In this document: one piece after another, positions 9,153-17,862 of the stretch | Layout: the number at the start of each line of letters is the position of its first letter | Numbering within the stretch: the first letter of the stretch is position 1 | Origin: Marivita cryptomonadis | Lineage (GTDB): Bacteria; Pseudomonadota; Alphaproteobacteria; Rhodobacterales; Rhodobacteraceae | NCBI RefSeq assembly: GCF_002115725.1 | Contig: NZ_JFKD01000022.1 | Span: forward strand, 1-55,769 | Reading direction: 5' to 3' | Length of the DNA stretch: 55,769 nucleotides | Translations under genes and position numbers: made by a program | The notes under the pieces: model-generated | What the model saw: only the letters and a program-made list of their open reading frames with translations | What the model was told of the DNA's origin: nothing | Databases searched by the model: none

Positions 9153-9253
9153 TGCCCTGCCCTTTGCCGGATTATTTCCGCGCGACCTAGCCGCGCCGCG
9201 TCAAAGGTCAAACGCGCGCGATGTCTTCTTCGTTTCACAAATACCCCAAGGGA

Positions 9254-9270
9254 GTCCGCCAAGGGCGGAC
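9254..9270 (-). terminator. Possible terminator hairpin after the cysteine-desulfurase-like gene
   Basis: A 7-bp perfect stem, GTCCGCC against GGCGGAC with a three-base loop, lies about 15 bases past the stop of the minus-strand gene ending at 9285. No proper U-tract follows, so the assignment is weak. Confidence 0.35.
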
Positions 9271-9284
9271 GTGGGCAAAGCCCC

Positions 9285-10484
9285 CTATAGCACCGCGTCT
9301 AACGCCTCGATGGCCTTGGCGACCTCGGCCTCCGAGGTGTAATGCACGAAACTCAGCCGCAACACCCCCTTGCCAATGTCCACACCCATCGCCTCGAGCG
9401 CGCGGACAGCATAGAAATCACCACCGCCACACATGACCCCGTGCTGCGCCAGTTCGGCCGCCACCTCTTCCCCGGGACGGTTCAGCGCCAAAGCCACTGT
9501 GGGCGCACGCACGCTTGCGTCCGAAGGGCCGATCAGCCGCACGGAATTGCGGTCCTTCACCGCATCAAGCAGCGGCTGCAATAGCTTCACCTCATGCGCG
9601 CGCATCACATCATGCACACCGCGCGCAGACACCCCATGATGGGTCGCCAATGCGTCCATGTAGTCCGCCATCCCGGCACAGGCCGCCACCTGAGCATGAT
9701 CCGGCCCCGCAGGGGTAAACCGTTTATACAAGCTACCCGCATTGAAATAATGCCCTTGGTTCGGCAAGAGCTGCCCCAAGGCGCGCCGGATCACCATAAT
9801 GCCCTGATGAGGCCCGTAGGTCTTGTAGCTTGAAAACAGATAGATATCCGGCCCCAGATCGCCCACATCGACAAACCCATGCGGCGCATAACTGACCCCA
9901 TCGACGCACACGAAGGCCCCCGCTGCGTGACACATGGAGGTGATATCGAGCACCGGATTGATCTCGCCCACCACGTTCGAGCAATGCGGGAAACAGACCA
10001 GCCGCACGGACTCGTCCAACAGGTTTTCCAGATCATCGGTTTCCAGATGCCCGGTCTCGGGGTTCACCGTCCACTCGCGAACCTCGATGCCCTCATCCGC
10101 CAACCGCCGCCACGGCCCGGTATTGGCTTCGTGATCCTGATTGGTGACAATGATCGCCTCGCCCGGTTTCATGAACTGTCGGAACGCCTGCGCCAGCACA
10201 TACGTGTTCTGGGTGGTGGACGGACCAAAGCTCACCTCGTCCGTCTCGACCCCCAACAAGGCCGCCAATCGCGACCGCGCCTCGTCCATCTCTTCTCCGC
10301 CCAGACGCGACGCGTCATAGGGCGCATAGGGTTGCACCTTGCGCTCAAGGTAGAACCGCGTCAGCCGGTCGATCACCTGCCGACACGTATATGAGCCACC
10401 AGCGTTTTCGAAAAACGCCTGCCCCTCAAGGGCAGGTTGCGAAAACGCGGGGAAATTCGAACGCACAAAGTCGATATCGAGCAT
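9285..10484 (-). CDS. Class V aminotransferase, cysteine desulfurase-like (VC1184-type family)
   Basis: A PLP-dependent fold-type I enzyme of 399 residues. FENAGGSYT near the N-terminus, STTQNTYVLAQAF, the aspartate region FVCVDGVSYAPHG and the PLP lysine in FSSYKTYGPHQG are all present. A cysteine lies in the C-terminal loop GVMCGGGDFYA, where desulfurases carry their reactive cysteine. The sequence looks like the 'cysteine desulfurase-like, VC1184' group, whose substrate is not settled, so I do not call it IscS or SufS. No Fe-S scaffold genes are adjacent. I chose the ATG at 10484 because GAGGAA precedes it; a start nine codons upstream would run into a U-rich terminator-like element. Confidence 0.88.
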   Translation of the reverse strand: MLDIDFVRSNFPAFSQPALEGQAFFENAGGSYTCRQVIDRLTRFYLERKVQPYAPYDASRLGGEEMDEARSRLAALLGVETDEVSFGPSTTQNTYVLAQAFRQFMKPGEAIIVTNQDHEANTGPWRRLADEGIEVREWTVNPETGHLETDDLENLLDESVRLVCFPHCSNVVGEINPVLDITSMCHAAGAFVCVDGVSYAPHGFVDVGDLGPDIYLFSSYKTYGPHQGIMVIRRALGQLLPNQGHYFNAGSLYKRFTPAGPDHAQVAACAGMADYMDALATHHGVSARGVHDVMRAHEVKLLQPLLDAVKDRNSVRLIGPSDASVRAPTVALALNRPGEEVAAELAQHGVMCGGGDFYAVRALEAMGVDIGKGVLRLSFVHYTSEAEVAKAIEALDAVL

Positions 10485-10500
10485 GGTCTTGGTATTCCTC

Positions 10501-10526
10501 GAAAAAAGCACACCGACCTCGGTCGG
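10501..10526 (-). terminator. Terminator-like hairpin just ahead of the aminotransferase start
   Basis: On the minus strand a CCGACC/GGTCGG stem is followed after a few bases by six T residues (plus-strand A run at 10502-10507). It lies 17 bases upstream of the ATG at 10484, between the transporter terminator and the ribosome-binding site. It may be a second tandem terminator or an attenuator in the leader. Confidence 0.5.
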
Positions 10527-10553
10527 AAACCGGTGCCACTAGGCCACAAAAAA

Positions 10554-10579
10554 TCCGCCCCGACCAGAGCCGGGGCGGA
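10554..10579 (-). terminator. Rho-independent terminator of the BCCT transporter gene
   Basis: A strong GC stem (TCCGCCCCG against CGGGGCGGA with an 8-base loop) followed on the minus strand by six Ts. It begins 22 bases beyond the stop codon of the transporter gene at 10602. Confidence 0.8.
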
Positions 10580-10601
10580 AGATATCTTGTCGTCGGTCAA
10601 A

Positions 10602-12245
10602 TCAACGCGCGCGACGTTCGGCCTGAAGTCCTTTCCAGATCGCAACACACATCGCCAAAAGAACGACAGTGAATGGCAAGCCGGTGGAAATGACCATGGA
10701 TTGCAACGACTGCAAGCCGCCTGCCGACAGCAAAAGCACGATGGCCACCGCACCCTCGAAGATGCACCAGAACACCCGCTGCGGCACTGGCGCATCGACC
10801 TTGCCGCCTGCCGTGATCGTGTCGATCACCAATGACCCCGAATCCGATGAGGTCACGAAGAAAACGATCACAAGGATAATGCCGATAAAGCTGGTGATCG
10901 AAGCCAAGGGCAACCCGTCCAACATCTTGAACAGCTTAAGCTCAAGCGGAGCGTCCTGCGCCGCTGTGTAGCCGTCCTGCAAAACCTGCTGGATTGCCAC
11001 GCCACCAAAGACCGACATCCACAGCACGCAGACCAGCGACGGGATCAACAGCACGCAGATAATAAACTCGCGCACGGTACGGCCCCGGCTGACGCGCGCA
11101 ATGAACATGCCGACAAACGGCGACCAGCTGATCCACCACGCCCAGTAGAACGAGGTCCAGCCCTGCATGAAGTTGGTATCTTCGCGGCCCACCGGGTTCG
11201 ATAGCGCCGGCAGATAAGTCAGGTAAGCGGCAAGGTAGTCGACAAAGCCAGTCAGAATGGCCAGCGTCGGACCCGCGAACAACACGAAAAACAGCAGCAA
11301 GGCCGCCAGCCCCATATTGATCTCCGACAGCACTTTTACGCCGCCATCAAGGCCCCGCATCACTGAAATCAGCGCCACGGCGGTGATGCCCGAGATCAGG
11401 ATCACTTCGGTGGTCGATCCGATCGGCACGCCGAACAGCTCGTTCAACCCGGCATTGGCCTGCGTTGCGCCCATGCCCAGCGATGTCGCCAGACCGAACA
11501 GCGTAGCGAACACCGCCAAAATGTCGATCACGTGCCCTGGCCAACCCCAAACGCGGTCGCCAAGGATCGGATAAAACGCAGACCGGATCGTCAGCGGCAG
11601 ACCCTTGTTGTAAGAAAACAGCGCCAGCGCCAAGGCCACGACTGCGTAGATCGCCCAAGGGTGCAGCCCCCAGTGAAAGATCGTCGCCGCAAAGGCCAGC
11701 CGCACAGCCGCCTGCTCATCTCCAGCAGCCGCGCCCAAAGGCGCCCAATCTGAGCGCGCGCCGTCTTCGGCAGCCGTCCCGCCAAGGGAAGACGCGAAAT
11801 GGCTCATCGGCTCGGACACGCCGTAGAACATCAGACCGATGCCCATACCCGCCGCGAACAGCATCGCGAACCAGCCCACATAGGTGTAATCGGGCGTCGC
11901 TTCATCGCCGCCCAATCGCACTGACCCGACCGGCAGCACGATAAGCAGCAGGCAGAACAGCACAAAGATGTTGGCGGCGCTGAGAAAGAACCAGTCAAAC
12001 CCCTGCGTCACGGCGCTGAACATCCAGCTAAACGCCGCCCCCGCCTGCTCTGGCAAGGCGAGTGTGTAGAACACGAACGCAATGATACAGACCCCCGAAA
12101 CCATGAAGACGGGGTTGTGAATATCAAGCCCGAATGGCCCGATCTGGGTTTCAATATTGTCCTGACCGATTTCGTAATCGGTCTCGATGATCTGGGAAGA
12201 CCCCTCTGGCTCAGGTATTCCCTGACTTGCTGAAGTATCGGTCAT
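10602..12245 (-). CDS. BCCT family betaine/carnitine/choline-type transporter
   Basis: A 547-residue secondary transporter with about 12 membrane helices. Signature elements are the glycine-rich GMGIGLMFYGVSEPMSHF in helix 3 and the conserved tryptophan cluster FYWAWWISWSPFVGMFIARVSRGRTVREF of helix 8, which forms the quaternary-ammonium box. Likely substrates are glycine betaine, choline or dimethylsulfoniopropionate (DMSP), imported with sodium or protons; the DMSP option is inferred from dmdA and acuI about 5 kb away. An in-frame ORF extends upstream, but that part overlaps the universal-stress gene. ATG 12245 is preceded by AAAGGGGA and is the real start. It sits 79 bp after the UspA-like gene, on the same strand. 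Confidence 0.94.
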   Translation of the reverse strand: MTDTSASQGIPEPEGSSQIIETDYEIGQDNIETQIGPFGLDIHNPVFMVSGVCIIAFVFYTLALPEQAGAAFSWMFSAVTQGFDWFFLSAANIFVLFCLLLIVLPVGSVRLGGDEATPDYTYVGWFAMLFAAGMGIGLMFYGVSEPMSHFASSLGGTAAEDGARSDWAPLGAAAGDEQAAVRLAFAATIFHWGLHPWAIYAVVALALALFSYNKGLPLTIRSAFYPILGDRVWGWPGHVIDILAVFATLFGLATSLGMGATQANAGLNELFGVPIGSTTEVILISGITAVALISVMRGLDGGVKVLSEINMGLAALLLFFVLFAGPTLAILTGFVDYLAAYLTYLPALSNPVGREDTNFMQGWTSFYWAWWISWSPFVGMFIARVSRGRTVREFIICVLLIPSLVCVLWMSVFGGVAIQQVLQDGYTAAQDAPLELKLFKMLDGLPLASITSFIGIILVIVFFVTSSDSGSLVIDTITAGGKVDAPVPQRVFWCIFEGAVAIVLLLSAGGLQSLQSMVISTGLPFTVVLLAMCVAIWKGLQAERRAR

Positions 12246-12324
12246 CAACCGTCCCCTTTTGTTGGAATTGTTTTTTTGGCCACCCTGACAAACGCACAAT
12301 GCTGTCGCGGGTTCCCTGAAAAGC

Positions 12325-12738
12325 TTAACGAACCACCATGGCCGACACGCTGGCCCGCTTGGCCACGGTGCCGCCATTGGACGGCCAGATATAATCGGTG
12401 AGGTTCGGCACATGGCTTGCCATGACCACAAGGTCCGCCCCGGTCTCCTCTATCGCCTTGAGCAAGGTCGGATCAAGATCGGTGGTCGGATCGTGGCTGG
12501 TCAGCGCCAGCCCTTCGGCCGCCACACCCCGCGCCCGCCCTTGCTCTGCTGCAAAATCCGCCATCTTCTGCGCGAATTCCTGCGGTGTGTGCGCCACCGA
12601 TCCCGGAGTCGCAGCTGCCACACCCACATACACCAATGTAGCGCTGTAATGCTGTGCCAGATCCGAGGCACAGCGCAGCGCCCGCTCCAGCTTGTCCACA
12701 TGCGCCAGATCCACCGGCACCATGATACGATTGAACAT
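12325..12738 (-). CDS. Universal stress protein (UspA family)
   Basis: A 137-residue single Usp domain. It starts MFNRIMVPVDLAH, the usual first strand and loop, and ends with a glycine/serine-rich nucleotide-loop region where ATP-binding Usps carry G-x2-G-x9-G(S/T). Here the segment reads ADLVVMASHVPNLTDYIWPSNGGTVAKRASVSAMVV; it departs from the canonical loop, so ATP binding is uncertain. The start at 12738 is chosen for a strong AGGAGG five to eight bases upstream. It directly precedes a BCCT transporter gene, like TeaD, the Usp that modulates the ectoine transporter TeaABC in Halomonas. A regulatory role for the carrier is therefore plausible but inferred. Confidence 0.9.
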   Translation of the reverse strand: MFNRIMVPVDLAHVDKLERALRCASDLAQHYSATLVYVGVAAATPGSVAHTPQEFAQKMADFAAEQGRARGVAAEGLALTSHDPTTDLDPTLLKAIEETGADLVVMASHVPNLTDYIWPSNGGTVAKRASVSAMVVR

Positions 12739-13028
12739 CGTGTGTCCCTCCTGCGTGTTGTGCCATCGCGCGCGGCAATGGTCTTTGTGTGTCCGCCAAA
12801 CATGGCGCGGTCCTTGGCACCAAGCACTCGGACAGACACAACGGGCGTCGGGTTTTCCCACAACGCGACAACACCCTAAAGGAAACCGCCGCCCCGATGC
12901 AAACCGAAGCGGCGGAAAATGTCGCTTTTGCAACATTAAAGTGGTCCCAGAACCCCCAACTTTAGCGGGGTTTTCACCGGTTCAACTTGCAAACATGTCG
13001 CTTTTGAACCCAACTGGAGCCGCAAAAA

Positions 13029-14909
13029 TCAGGGTTCTGCGACAACCTGATCCGTCGGAATACTGGCACGGGACGCCGCCAGATGCGCCGATGTGGCAGG
13101 CACACCCGCTTTCTCTCGGCGACTGTCACGCCAGATCGCCTTGAGCACCGAAATCCCCATCAGCACCATCACAACCGAGAACGGCAAGGCGCCGATCACC
13201 ATGGCTGTCTGGATCGCACTCAGGCCACCAGCCACGATCAACCCGCCAACGACCAGCGCAAGCGCCGCCCCCCAGAACAGGATATGCGGCCGCGCCTTTG
13301 GGCCTTCGTCACCCGCCGCGTTGATCGTATTGATGATCAAAACAGCCGAGTCCGCAGACGTCACCAGATAGGTCAGCAACAGGATTACGACGATCACGGA
13401 CATGATCCATGCAAGGTTCTCGGACAACATGAAGGCCAGCATCGCAAACAGCTGGTCCGACTGACCTGCCCCCACAATGGCCCCATCAGCGCCGCCATTG
13501 AGTTCCAGATCAATCGCAGTGCCACCCACGATGGCAAACCAGACAAAGCACATGAAGGCCGGAATCACGATGGCCCCCAGCACGTATTCCCGAACGGTGC
13601 GCCCCTTCGAGATACGCGCAAGGAACACGCCCACGAACGGCGCAAAGGCGATCCACCACGCCCAGTAGAAGATGGACCACGCCCCCTGCCAACCGGACAG
13701 ACGGCTGTCCGTTGCGGCAGCATAGGTCGCCGCGATGTCAGCTTCCGACAGCGATGCGGCGGCCGCAGGCAAACCTTCGGTAAAGGACTGAAGCGACCCC
13801 CACGGGCTGGTGGCAGAGCCATAGACCGTCGCAAGGTCTTCCGGCGACAACGCCTGTGCAGCGGCAGGAACCGAGGCCATGAAGGCGTCCATCGGCACGG
13901 GCGACCAGACCGTCAGGATATTGCCGGGGATCGAGATGATGTAATCCCAGATGCCCAGCACCAAGGCTTGCAACCCAAAGAAGGTCGAGCCAAAGACCAG
14001 AAAGAAGGCAAGAATGAAGAAACTCAGCCCCATATTGATGTTGGACAACCACTTGATGCCCTTGCCCACGCCAGACAGCGCCGAAAGCGTCGACGCCCCC
14101 ATGATCACCACCAAGGCGGTAACAATCGCCATGGTCGACATCTTCTGTCCACCGTCCTCGGTGGCGGTATAAAGCCAATCGCCAAAGCCGATCCGCGACA
14201 GGCCGGACACGAATTGTTCGACCCCGAAACCCAAGGTCTGCGACACGCCCAGCACCGTTGCCACAACCGCAACCACATCGACCACATGGCCTGTGGTGCC
14301 CGACAAGGACCGGCCAAAAATCGGCACCAAGGCCGAGCGAATGGTCAACGGCAAATCACGACGGTACGAGAAATAGGCCAGTGACAGCCCAACGATGGCA
14401 TAGGCAGCCCATGCGGCAAGCCCCCAATGGGTAAAGGACCAGACATAGGCCTCGCGAACGTTCTCCGCGCTGCTGCCCGCGGTCAGGCCCTGAATGGTGC
14501 TTGGATTGCTGCCCCAGTGATACAGCGGCTCTGCCGTGGCAAAGGTCAGCATCCCGATGCCGATACCGGCACCGAACATCATGGAGAACCAAGAAAAATT
14601 CGAAAACTCTGGTTTGTCTTCGTGATGCCCCAGCTTCAACCGCCCCGATGCCGGAAGGACCGCAAGGATCAAACAGACCGCGACAAAGAACGCCATCACC
14701 ACGATATACCAATAATTGAACGTCGCCAGGATCACACTGTTGATCCCTGACAAGACCGCGCCGGACTGTTCGGGAAACGCAACAGCCCAAAGGATCAGCG
14801 CGCCGACCAACAGTTTTCCGGTGATGGTGACCAGCTTCGCAAAGCCTTTGTAGAACCCGTCATCTGCCGTCTTGATCGGAAGCTCCATAAGGGGCGGTTT
14901 CAATGCCAT
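13029..14909 (-). CDS. BCCT family transporter, second copy
   Basis: A 626-residue member of the betaine/choline/carnitine transporter family, longer than its neighbour mainly because of an insertion of about 80 residues between helices 7 and 8 (SPVPMDAFMASVPAAAQALSP and following). Helix 3 has GAGIGIGMLTFATAEPLYHW; helix 8 has IFYWAWWIAFAPFVGVFLARISKGRTVREYV. GMG/GIG variation in helix 3 influences ion and substrate choice, so this copy (GIGIGM) probably differs in specificity from the GMGIG copy at 10602-12245. The ATG has GGGAGGA eight bases upstream. It lies between the Usp-BCCT pair and acuI-dmdA, so DMSP or betaine uptake is the best guess. Confidence 0.94.
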   Translation of the reverse strand: MALKPPLMELPIKTADDGFYKGFAKLVTITGKLLVGALILWAVAFPEQSGAVLSGINSVILATFNYWYIVVMAFFVAVCLILAVLPASGRLKLGHHEDKPEFSNFSWFSMMFGAGIGIGMLTFATAEPLYHWGSNPSTIQGLTAGSSAENVREAYVWSFTHWGLAAWAAYAIVGLSLAYFSYRRDLPLTIRSALVPIFGRSLSGTTGHVVDVVAVVATVLGVSQTLGFGVEQFVSGLSRIGFGDWLYTATEDGGQKMSTMAIVTALVVIMGASTLSALSGVGKGIKWLSNINMGLSFFILAFFLVFGSTFFGLQALVLGIWDYIISIPGNILTVWSPVPMDAFMASVPAAAQALSPEDLATVYGSATSPWGSLQSFTEGLPAAAASLSEADIAATYAAATDSRLSGWQGAWSIFYWAWWIAFAPFVGVFLARISKGRTVREYVLGAIVIPAFMCFVWFAIVGGTAIDLELNGGADGAIVGAGQSDQLFAMLAFMLSENLAWIMSVIVVILLLTYLVTSADSAVLIINTINAAGDEGPKARPHILFWGAALALVVGGLIVAGGLSAIQTAMVIGALPFSVVMVLMGISVLKAIWRDSRREKAGVPATSAHLAASRASIPTDQVVAEP

Positions 14910-15028
14910 AAGTTCAGTCCTCCCAAAAATTTCTCATTATTATTAAGCAAAGCCTAGCATGAAGGCCGCTTTACGTCACCCTCCGGCTGGGAAAACCACG
15001 GGGCTGGTCATTCCCTTGGGGGGCCGCA

Positions 15029-15061
15029 AAAGAAAACCGGGGCAGCACAGGCCACCCCGGT
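15029..15061 (-). terminator. Rho-independent terminator after acuI
   Basis: On the minus strand a long ACCGGGG..CCCCGGT stem (extended by wobble pairs) is followed by TTTTCTTTT. It starts 27 bases after the acuI stop codon. Confidence 0.8.
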
Positions 15062-15087
15062 CGGTTGGTTCAGCAAGGTTCGAGCGA

Positions 15088-16077
15088 TCAGCCCGCAGCC
15101 ACGTCGACCACAACACGGCCCTTGACCTGACCTTTGAGAATGTCTGCCCCAAGACCCGGCAAATCAGCAAGCGTCGCCGGTGTCACCATCGCCTCCAGCT
15201 TATCCATCGGCAGGTCTTTGGCGATCCGCTGCCATGCCCGTACGCGGTTGTCATAGGGTTGCATGACGCTGTCGATCCCCAACAGGTTCACACCGCGCAG
15301 CAGGAACGGGATCACCGTCGCCGGAAGGTTCGCACCGCCTGCCAGACCGACGGCGGCAACAGACGCACCATATTCCATCTGCCCCAATACGCGGGCCAGC
15401 ATCGCACCCCCCACAGCATCGACACAGCCGCCCCATGTCTCGGCCTCCAACGGCCGCTTGACGGTCTCGTTCAGCTCGTCCCGCGCCACGATCTGTGTCG
15501 CACCAAGCGACTCCAGATAGGCGGCTTGCTCAGGCCGACCGGTCACCGCCGCAACCTTGTGACCCAACGCGGCAAGGATCGCCGTCGCCACCGAACCCAC
15601 GCCACCGGCAGCCCCGGTCACCAGAACCGGCCCCGGCTTGATGCCATGGTCCTCCAGCGCCATCACCGCCAGCATTGCGGTAAACCCGGCAGTGCCCACC
15701 GCCATCGCCTGACGTGTATCCAGCCCCTCGGGCAGCGGCACCAGCCAATCGGCCTTCACCCGCGCCTTCTGGGAATACCCGCCCCAATGCGCCTCACCAA
15801 CACGCCAGCCGGTCAGGACCACCTTGTCACCGGGCTTGTAGCGGTCGTCCTCCGACGCCTCGACCGTTCCGGCAAAGTCGATGCCCGGCACATGCGGATA
15901 TTTCCGCACCAGCCCGCCACCGGGACCGATGCACAAACCGTCCTTGTAATTCACCGTCGAATACTCGACCGACACTGTCACCTCGGCCTGGGGCAGGTCA
16001 TCGAGCCCGATCTCTTCCACCGCCGCCAAAGTCTTGCCGCTCTCTTCGTCCTTGCGAACCATCAATGCCTTGAACAT
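15088..16077 (-). CDS. acuI: Acrylyl-CoA reductase (NADPH), AcuI/YhdH family
   Basis: A 329-residue medium-chain dehydrogenase/reductase without zinc-binding cysteines. The catalytic-domain start (VEYSTVNYKDGLC) and PGIDFAGTVE are followed by the nucleotide-binding fold VLVTGAAGGVGSVA near residues 152-165. The family matches AcuI, which reduces toxic acryloyl-CoA to propionyl-CoA with NADPH, a key detoxification step when DMSP is cleaved or degraded. It lies 81 bp downstream of dmdA on the same strand, the arrangement known in Ruegeria and other roseobacters, which supports the specific name over a generic quinone reductase. AAGGAG precedes the ATG by six bases. Confidence 0.93.
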   Translation of the reverse strand: MFKALMVRKDEESGKTLAAVEEIGLDDLPQAEVTVSVEYSTVNYKDGLCIGPGGGLVRKYPHVPGIDFAGTVEASEDDRYKPGDKVVLTGWRVGEAHWGGYSQKARVKADWLVPLPEGLDTRQAMAVGTAGFTAMLAVMALEDHGIKPGPVLVTGAAGGVGSVATAILAALGHKVAAVTGRPEQAAYLESLGATQIVARDELNETVKRPLEAETWGGCVDAVGGAMLARVLGQMEYGASVAAVGLAGGANLPATVIPFLLRGVNLLGIDSVMQPYDNRVRAWQRIAKDLPMDKLEAMVTPATLADLPGLGADILKGQVKGRVVVDVAAG

Positions 16078-16158
16078 GCCTTGCTCCTTTTCATCTTGCC
16101 AAAAAAACTCCGGGGAGTGTGAGGGGCTGGCCCCTCACTCCCCAACTCCACAACGCGC

Positions 16159-17262
16159 TCAGACCCAGAAGGTCTCCCAAACCTGCGCCGCGCGCACCTC
16201 GTTCGGCAGCACGACATCAAGGTCGGTGCCCTCGTCCCAATGGGTCATGCGCACCATGCCGATGGCCACGTTGGTGCCAAAATCCGGGCTCCACGCAGCA
16301 CTTGTGACCTGACCCACCTGCGTGTCCCCCGCCATCAGCGGCCACGGCCTGTCACACGAAGGCACGCGCTCGCCATGAATTTCAATGGCCCGGATCTGCC
16401 GGATAGGCCCTTCTTGGGCCACACGCAGCAGCGCATCGCGCCCAACACAGCCGATGGCCGTCTGCGTGTTGCAGAACTTGCCCAACCCGCACTCATGCGG
16501 TGTGTTGTTGTCGGTCATATCATTGCCGTAGCTCAGCAATCCACCCTCGATCCGTTCGATCAGGTTGGGACAGCCCGCATGCACGTCCAGATCACGCCCC
16601 GCCTCCATCAGCGCGTTCCAAAGCGGCATGCCCAGATCGCTGCCCTCGACATAAATCTCGAACCCGCCCTGACGCGAATAGCCCGACCGCGCCACAGCAA
16701 GCGATCGCCCTTGGAAATCCAGCATCTTGTAACGGAAAAACCGGATATCACGCACCTGATCGCCAAACACCCGCGCCATCAGATCGTCCGACTTCGGTCC
16801 CTGCACAGCGAGCGGCGACACGTCCGGTTCATCCACCAGCACATCCAACCGGAAGCCATAGGCCAATCCCTTGACCCAGAACAGCAGATCGCTGTCAGCA
16901 ATCGAAATCCACCAACGGTCTTCGGCCAGCTTGACCGCCACCGGATCGTTCAGCATCCCGCCGGTCTCATCAACAATGGGCACATAGAAACACTGCCCCG
17001 GCAGCATCGACCGCAAATCGCGCGGCGTGAGCATCTGCATCAATCGCCCCGCATCAGGACCGCGCAGCTCGACCTGCCGCTCGCAGGCCACGTCCCAGAC
17101 CTGCACCGCCTCTTTCAGATGGCGGTAGTCTTCCTCGACCGACCGGAACACCGTCGGCAGAAGCATATGATTATAAACCGTAAACGCACTGACCCCGGCG
17201 GCTTCGACGCCATCGGAAAACGGGGTCCGCCGCAGTCGACGGGAAGGGGAAATCAGAGCCAT
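16159..17262 (-). CDS. dmdA: Dimethylsulfoniopropionate demethylase
   Basis: A 367-residue GcvT-fold protein that transfers a methyl group from DMSP to tetrahydrofolate, yielding methylmercaptopropionate. The N-terminus (PSRRLRRTPFSDGVEAAGVSAFTVYNHM), VWDVACERQVELRGPDA, LTPRDLRSM and SPLAVQGPKSDDLM have the form of DmdA rather than glycine-cleavage T-protein or sarcosine-oxidase domains, and acuI follows directly. I start at ATG 17262, which has GAGGTG five bases upstream; a GTG two codons earlier overlaps that site. The downstream methylmercaptopropionate enzymes (dmdB, dmdC, dmdD) are not in the window. A 14-bp perfect palindrome upstream (17302-17315) may be an operator. Confidence 0.93.
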   Translation of the reverse strand: MALISPSRRLRRTPFSDGVEAAGVSAFTVYNHMLLPTVFRSVEEDYRHLKEAVQVWDVACERQVELRGPDAGRLMQMLTPRDLRSMLPGQCFYVPIVDETGGMLNDPVAVKLAEDRWWISIADSDLLFWVKGLAYGFRLDVLVDEPDVSPLAVQGPKSDDLMARVFGDQVRDIRFFRYKMLDFQGRSLAVARSGYSRQGGFEIYVEGSDLGMPLWNALMEAGRDLDVHAGCPNLIERIEGGLLSYGNDMTDNNTPHECGLGKFCNTQTAIGCVGRDALLRVAQEGPIRQIRAIEIHGERVPSCDRPWPLMAGDTQVGQVTSAAWSPDFGTNVAIGMVRMTHWDEGTDLDVVLPNEVRAAQVWETFWV

Positions 17263-17301
17263 GCGCACACCTCATGCACAGAACTCGGGATGGTGGGCGG
17301 G

Positions 17302-17315
17302 GCGATGCGCATCGC
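17302..17315. promoter_or_regulatory. Perfect 14-bp palindrome upstream of dmdA
   Basis: GCGATGCGCATCGC reads identically on both strands. It lies in the 80-bp gap between the DinB-like gene and dmdA, 40-53 bases upstream of the dmdA ATG, a reasonable site for a repressor. No experimental information is known to me. Confidence 0.4.
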
Positions 17316-17342
17316 GCAAGCGCCGACCAGCAGACCGAAAGG

Positions 17343-17861
17343 TTACAACCAGGGCCCGTCTTCGGGCATGATGAAAAGATCGGTCACGGGCGCTGTTGCC
17401 CCCGCAGCCGTCAGCATCGCGTGGATCTGCCCGCGATGATGGGTCTGGTGATTGAAGAAATGCATGATGCAAAGATCAATCGACTTGACCAGGTCGCACC
17501 CCAATGCCCCGGAATACCAGCGAAGATCGCCTTTCAGATCAACGGCGTTCAGCCCTTCAGCCCAACGCAGGATGCGCGCGTCCATCCTGTAGCGGTCTCC
17601 GGCCCAGACTGCCGGGGTCGGTGTCAGGTCGACGCTGTCGGAAATCCCGGCCTCTGGCCTTGGTCCGCCATCGAAACGCGACATCCAGATCATGTCGCCC
17701 CATAGAAGATGGTTGGCCGTGCTGAAGATCGACCCGAAAAACGCCTTGCGCTCCTTGCGCAGCTCGACTTCGGACAGCGTGTCGAACGCCGCCCGCAGTT
17801 GCTTGTTCTGCCACGCGTTGTATCGCGCCATCGTCACGCAATATTCCGGGAAGATCATCAT
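17343..17861 (-). CDS. DinB/YfiT-like four-helix metal-binding protein
   Basis: A 172-residue protein with the DinB superfamily pattern. An early helix YNAWQNKQLRAAF is followed by a first histidine in FSTANHLLWGDMIWMSRF and the late histidine cluster FFNHQTHHRGQIHAML, which together form the usual three-histidine metal site. DinB-like proteins include DNA-damage-induced proteins and metal-dependent thiol transferases, so the reaction is not predictable. The start is ATG 17861, one base after the stop of the DUF1326 gene (a second ATG follows immediately), so the two are translationally coupled. The first residues IFPEYCVTMARYN fit the family's standard beginning. Confidence 0.9.
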   Translation of the reverse strand: MMIFPEYCVTMARYNAWQNKQLRAAFDTLSEVELRKERKAFFGSIFSTANHLLWGDMIWMSRFDGGPRPEAGISDSVDLTPTPAVWAGDRYRMDARILRWAEGLNAVDLKGDLRWYSGALGCDLVKSIDLCIMHFFNHQTHHRGQIHAMLTAAGATAPVTDLFIMPEDGPWL

Positions 17862-17862
17862 C

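Noticed and set aside
12246..12431. N-terminal extension of the BCCT gene
   Set aside because: The 62 extra codons overlap the UspA-like gene in another frame and lack hydrophobic or family character; ATG 12245 has a good ribosome-binding site.
13083..14384. 433-codon frame antisense to the second BCCT gene
   Set aside because: His/Arg-rich shadow of a membrane protein, with no conserved features.
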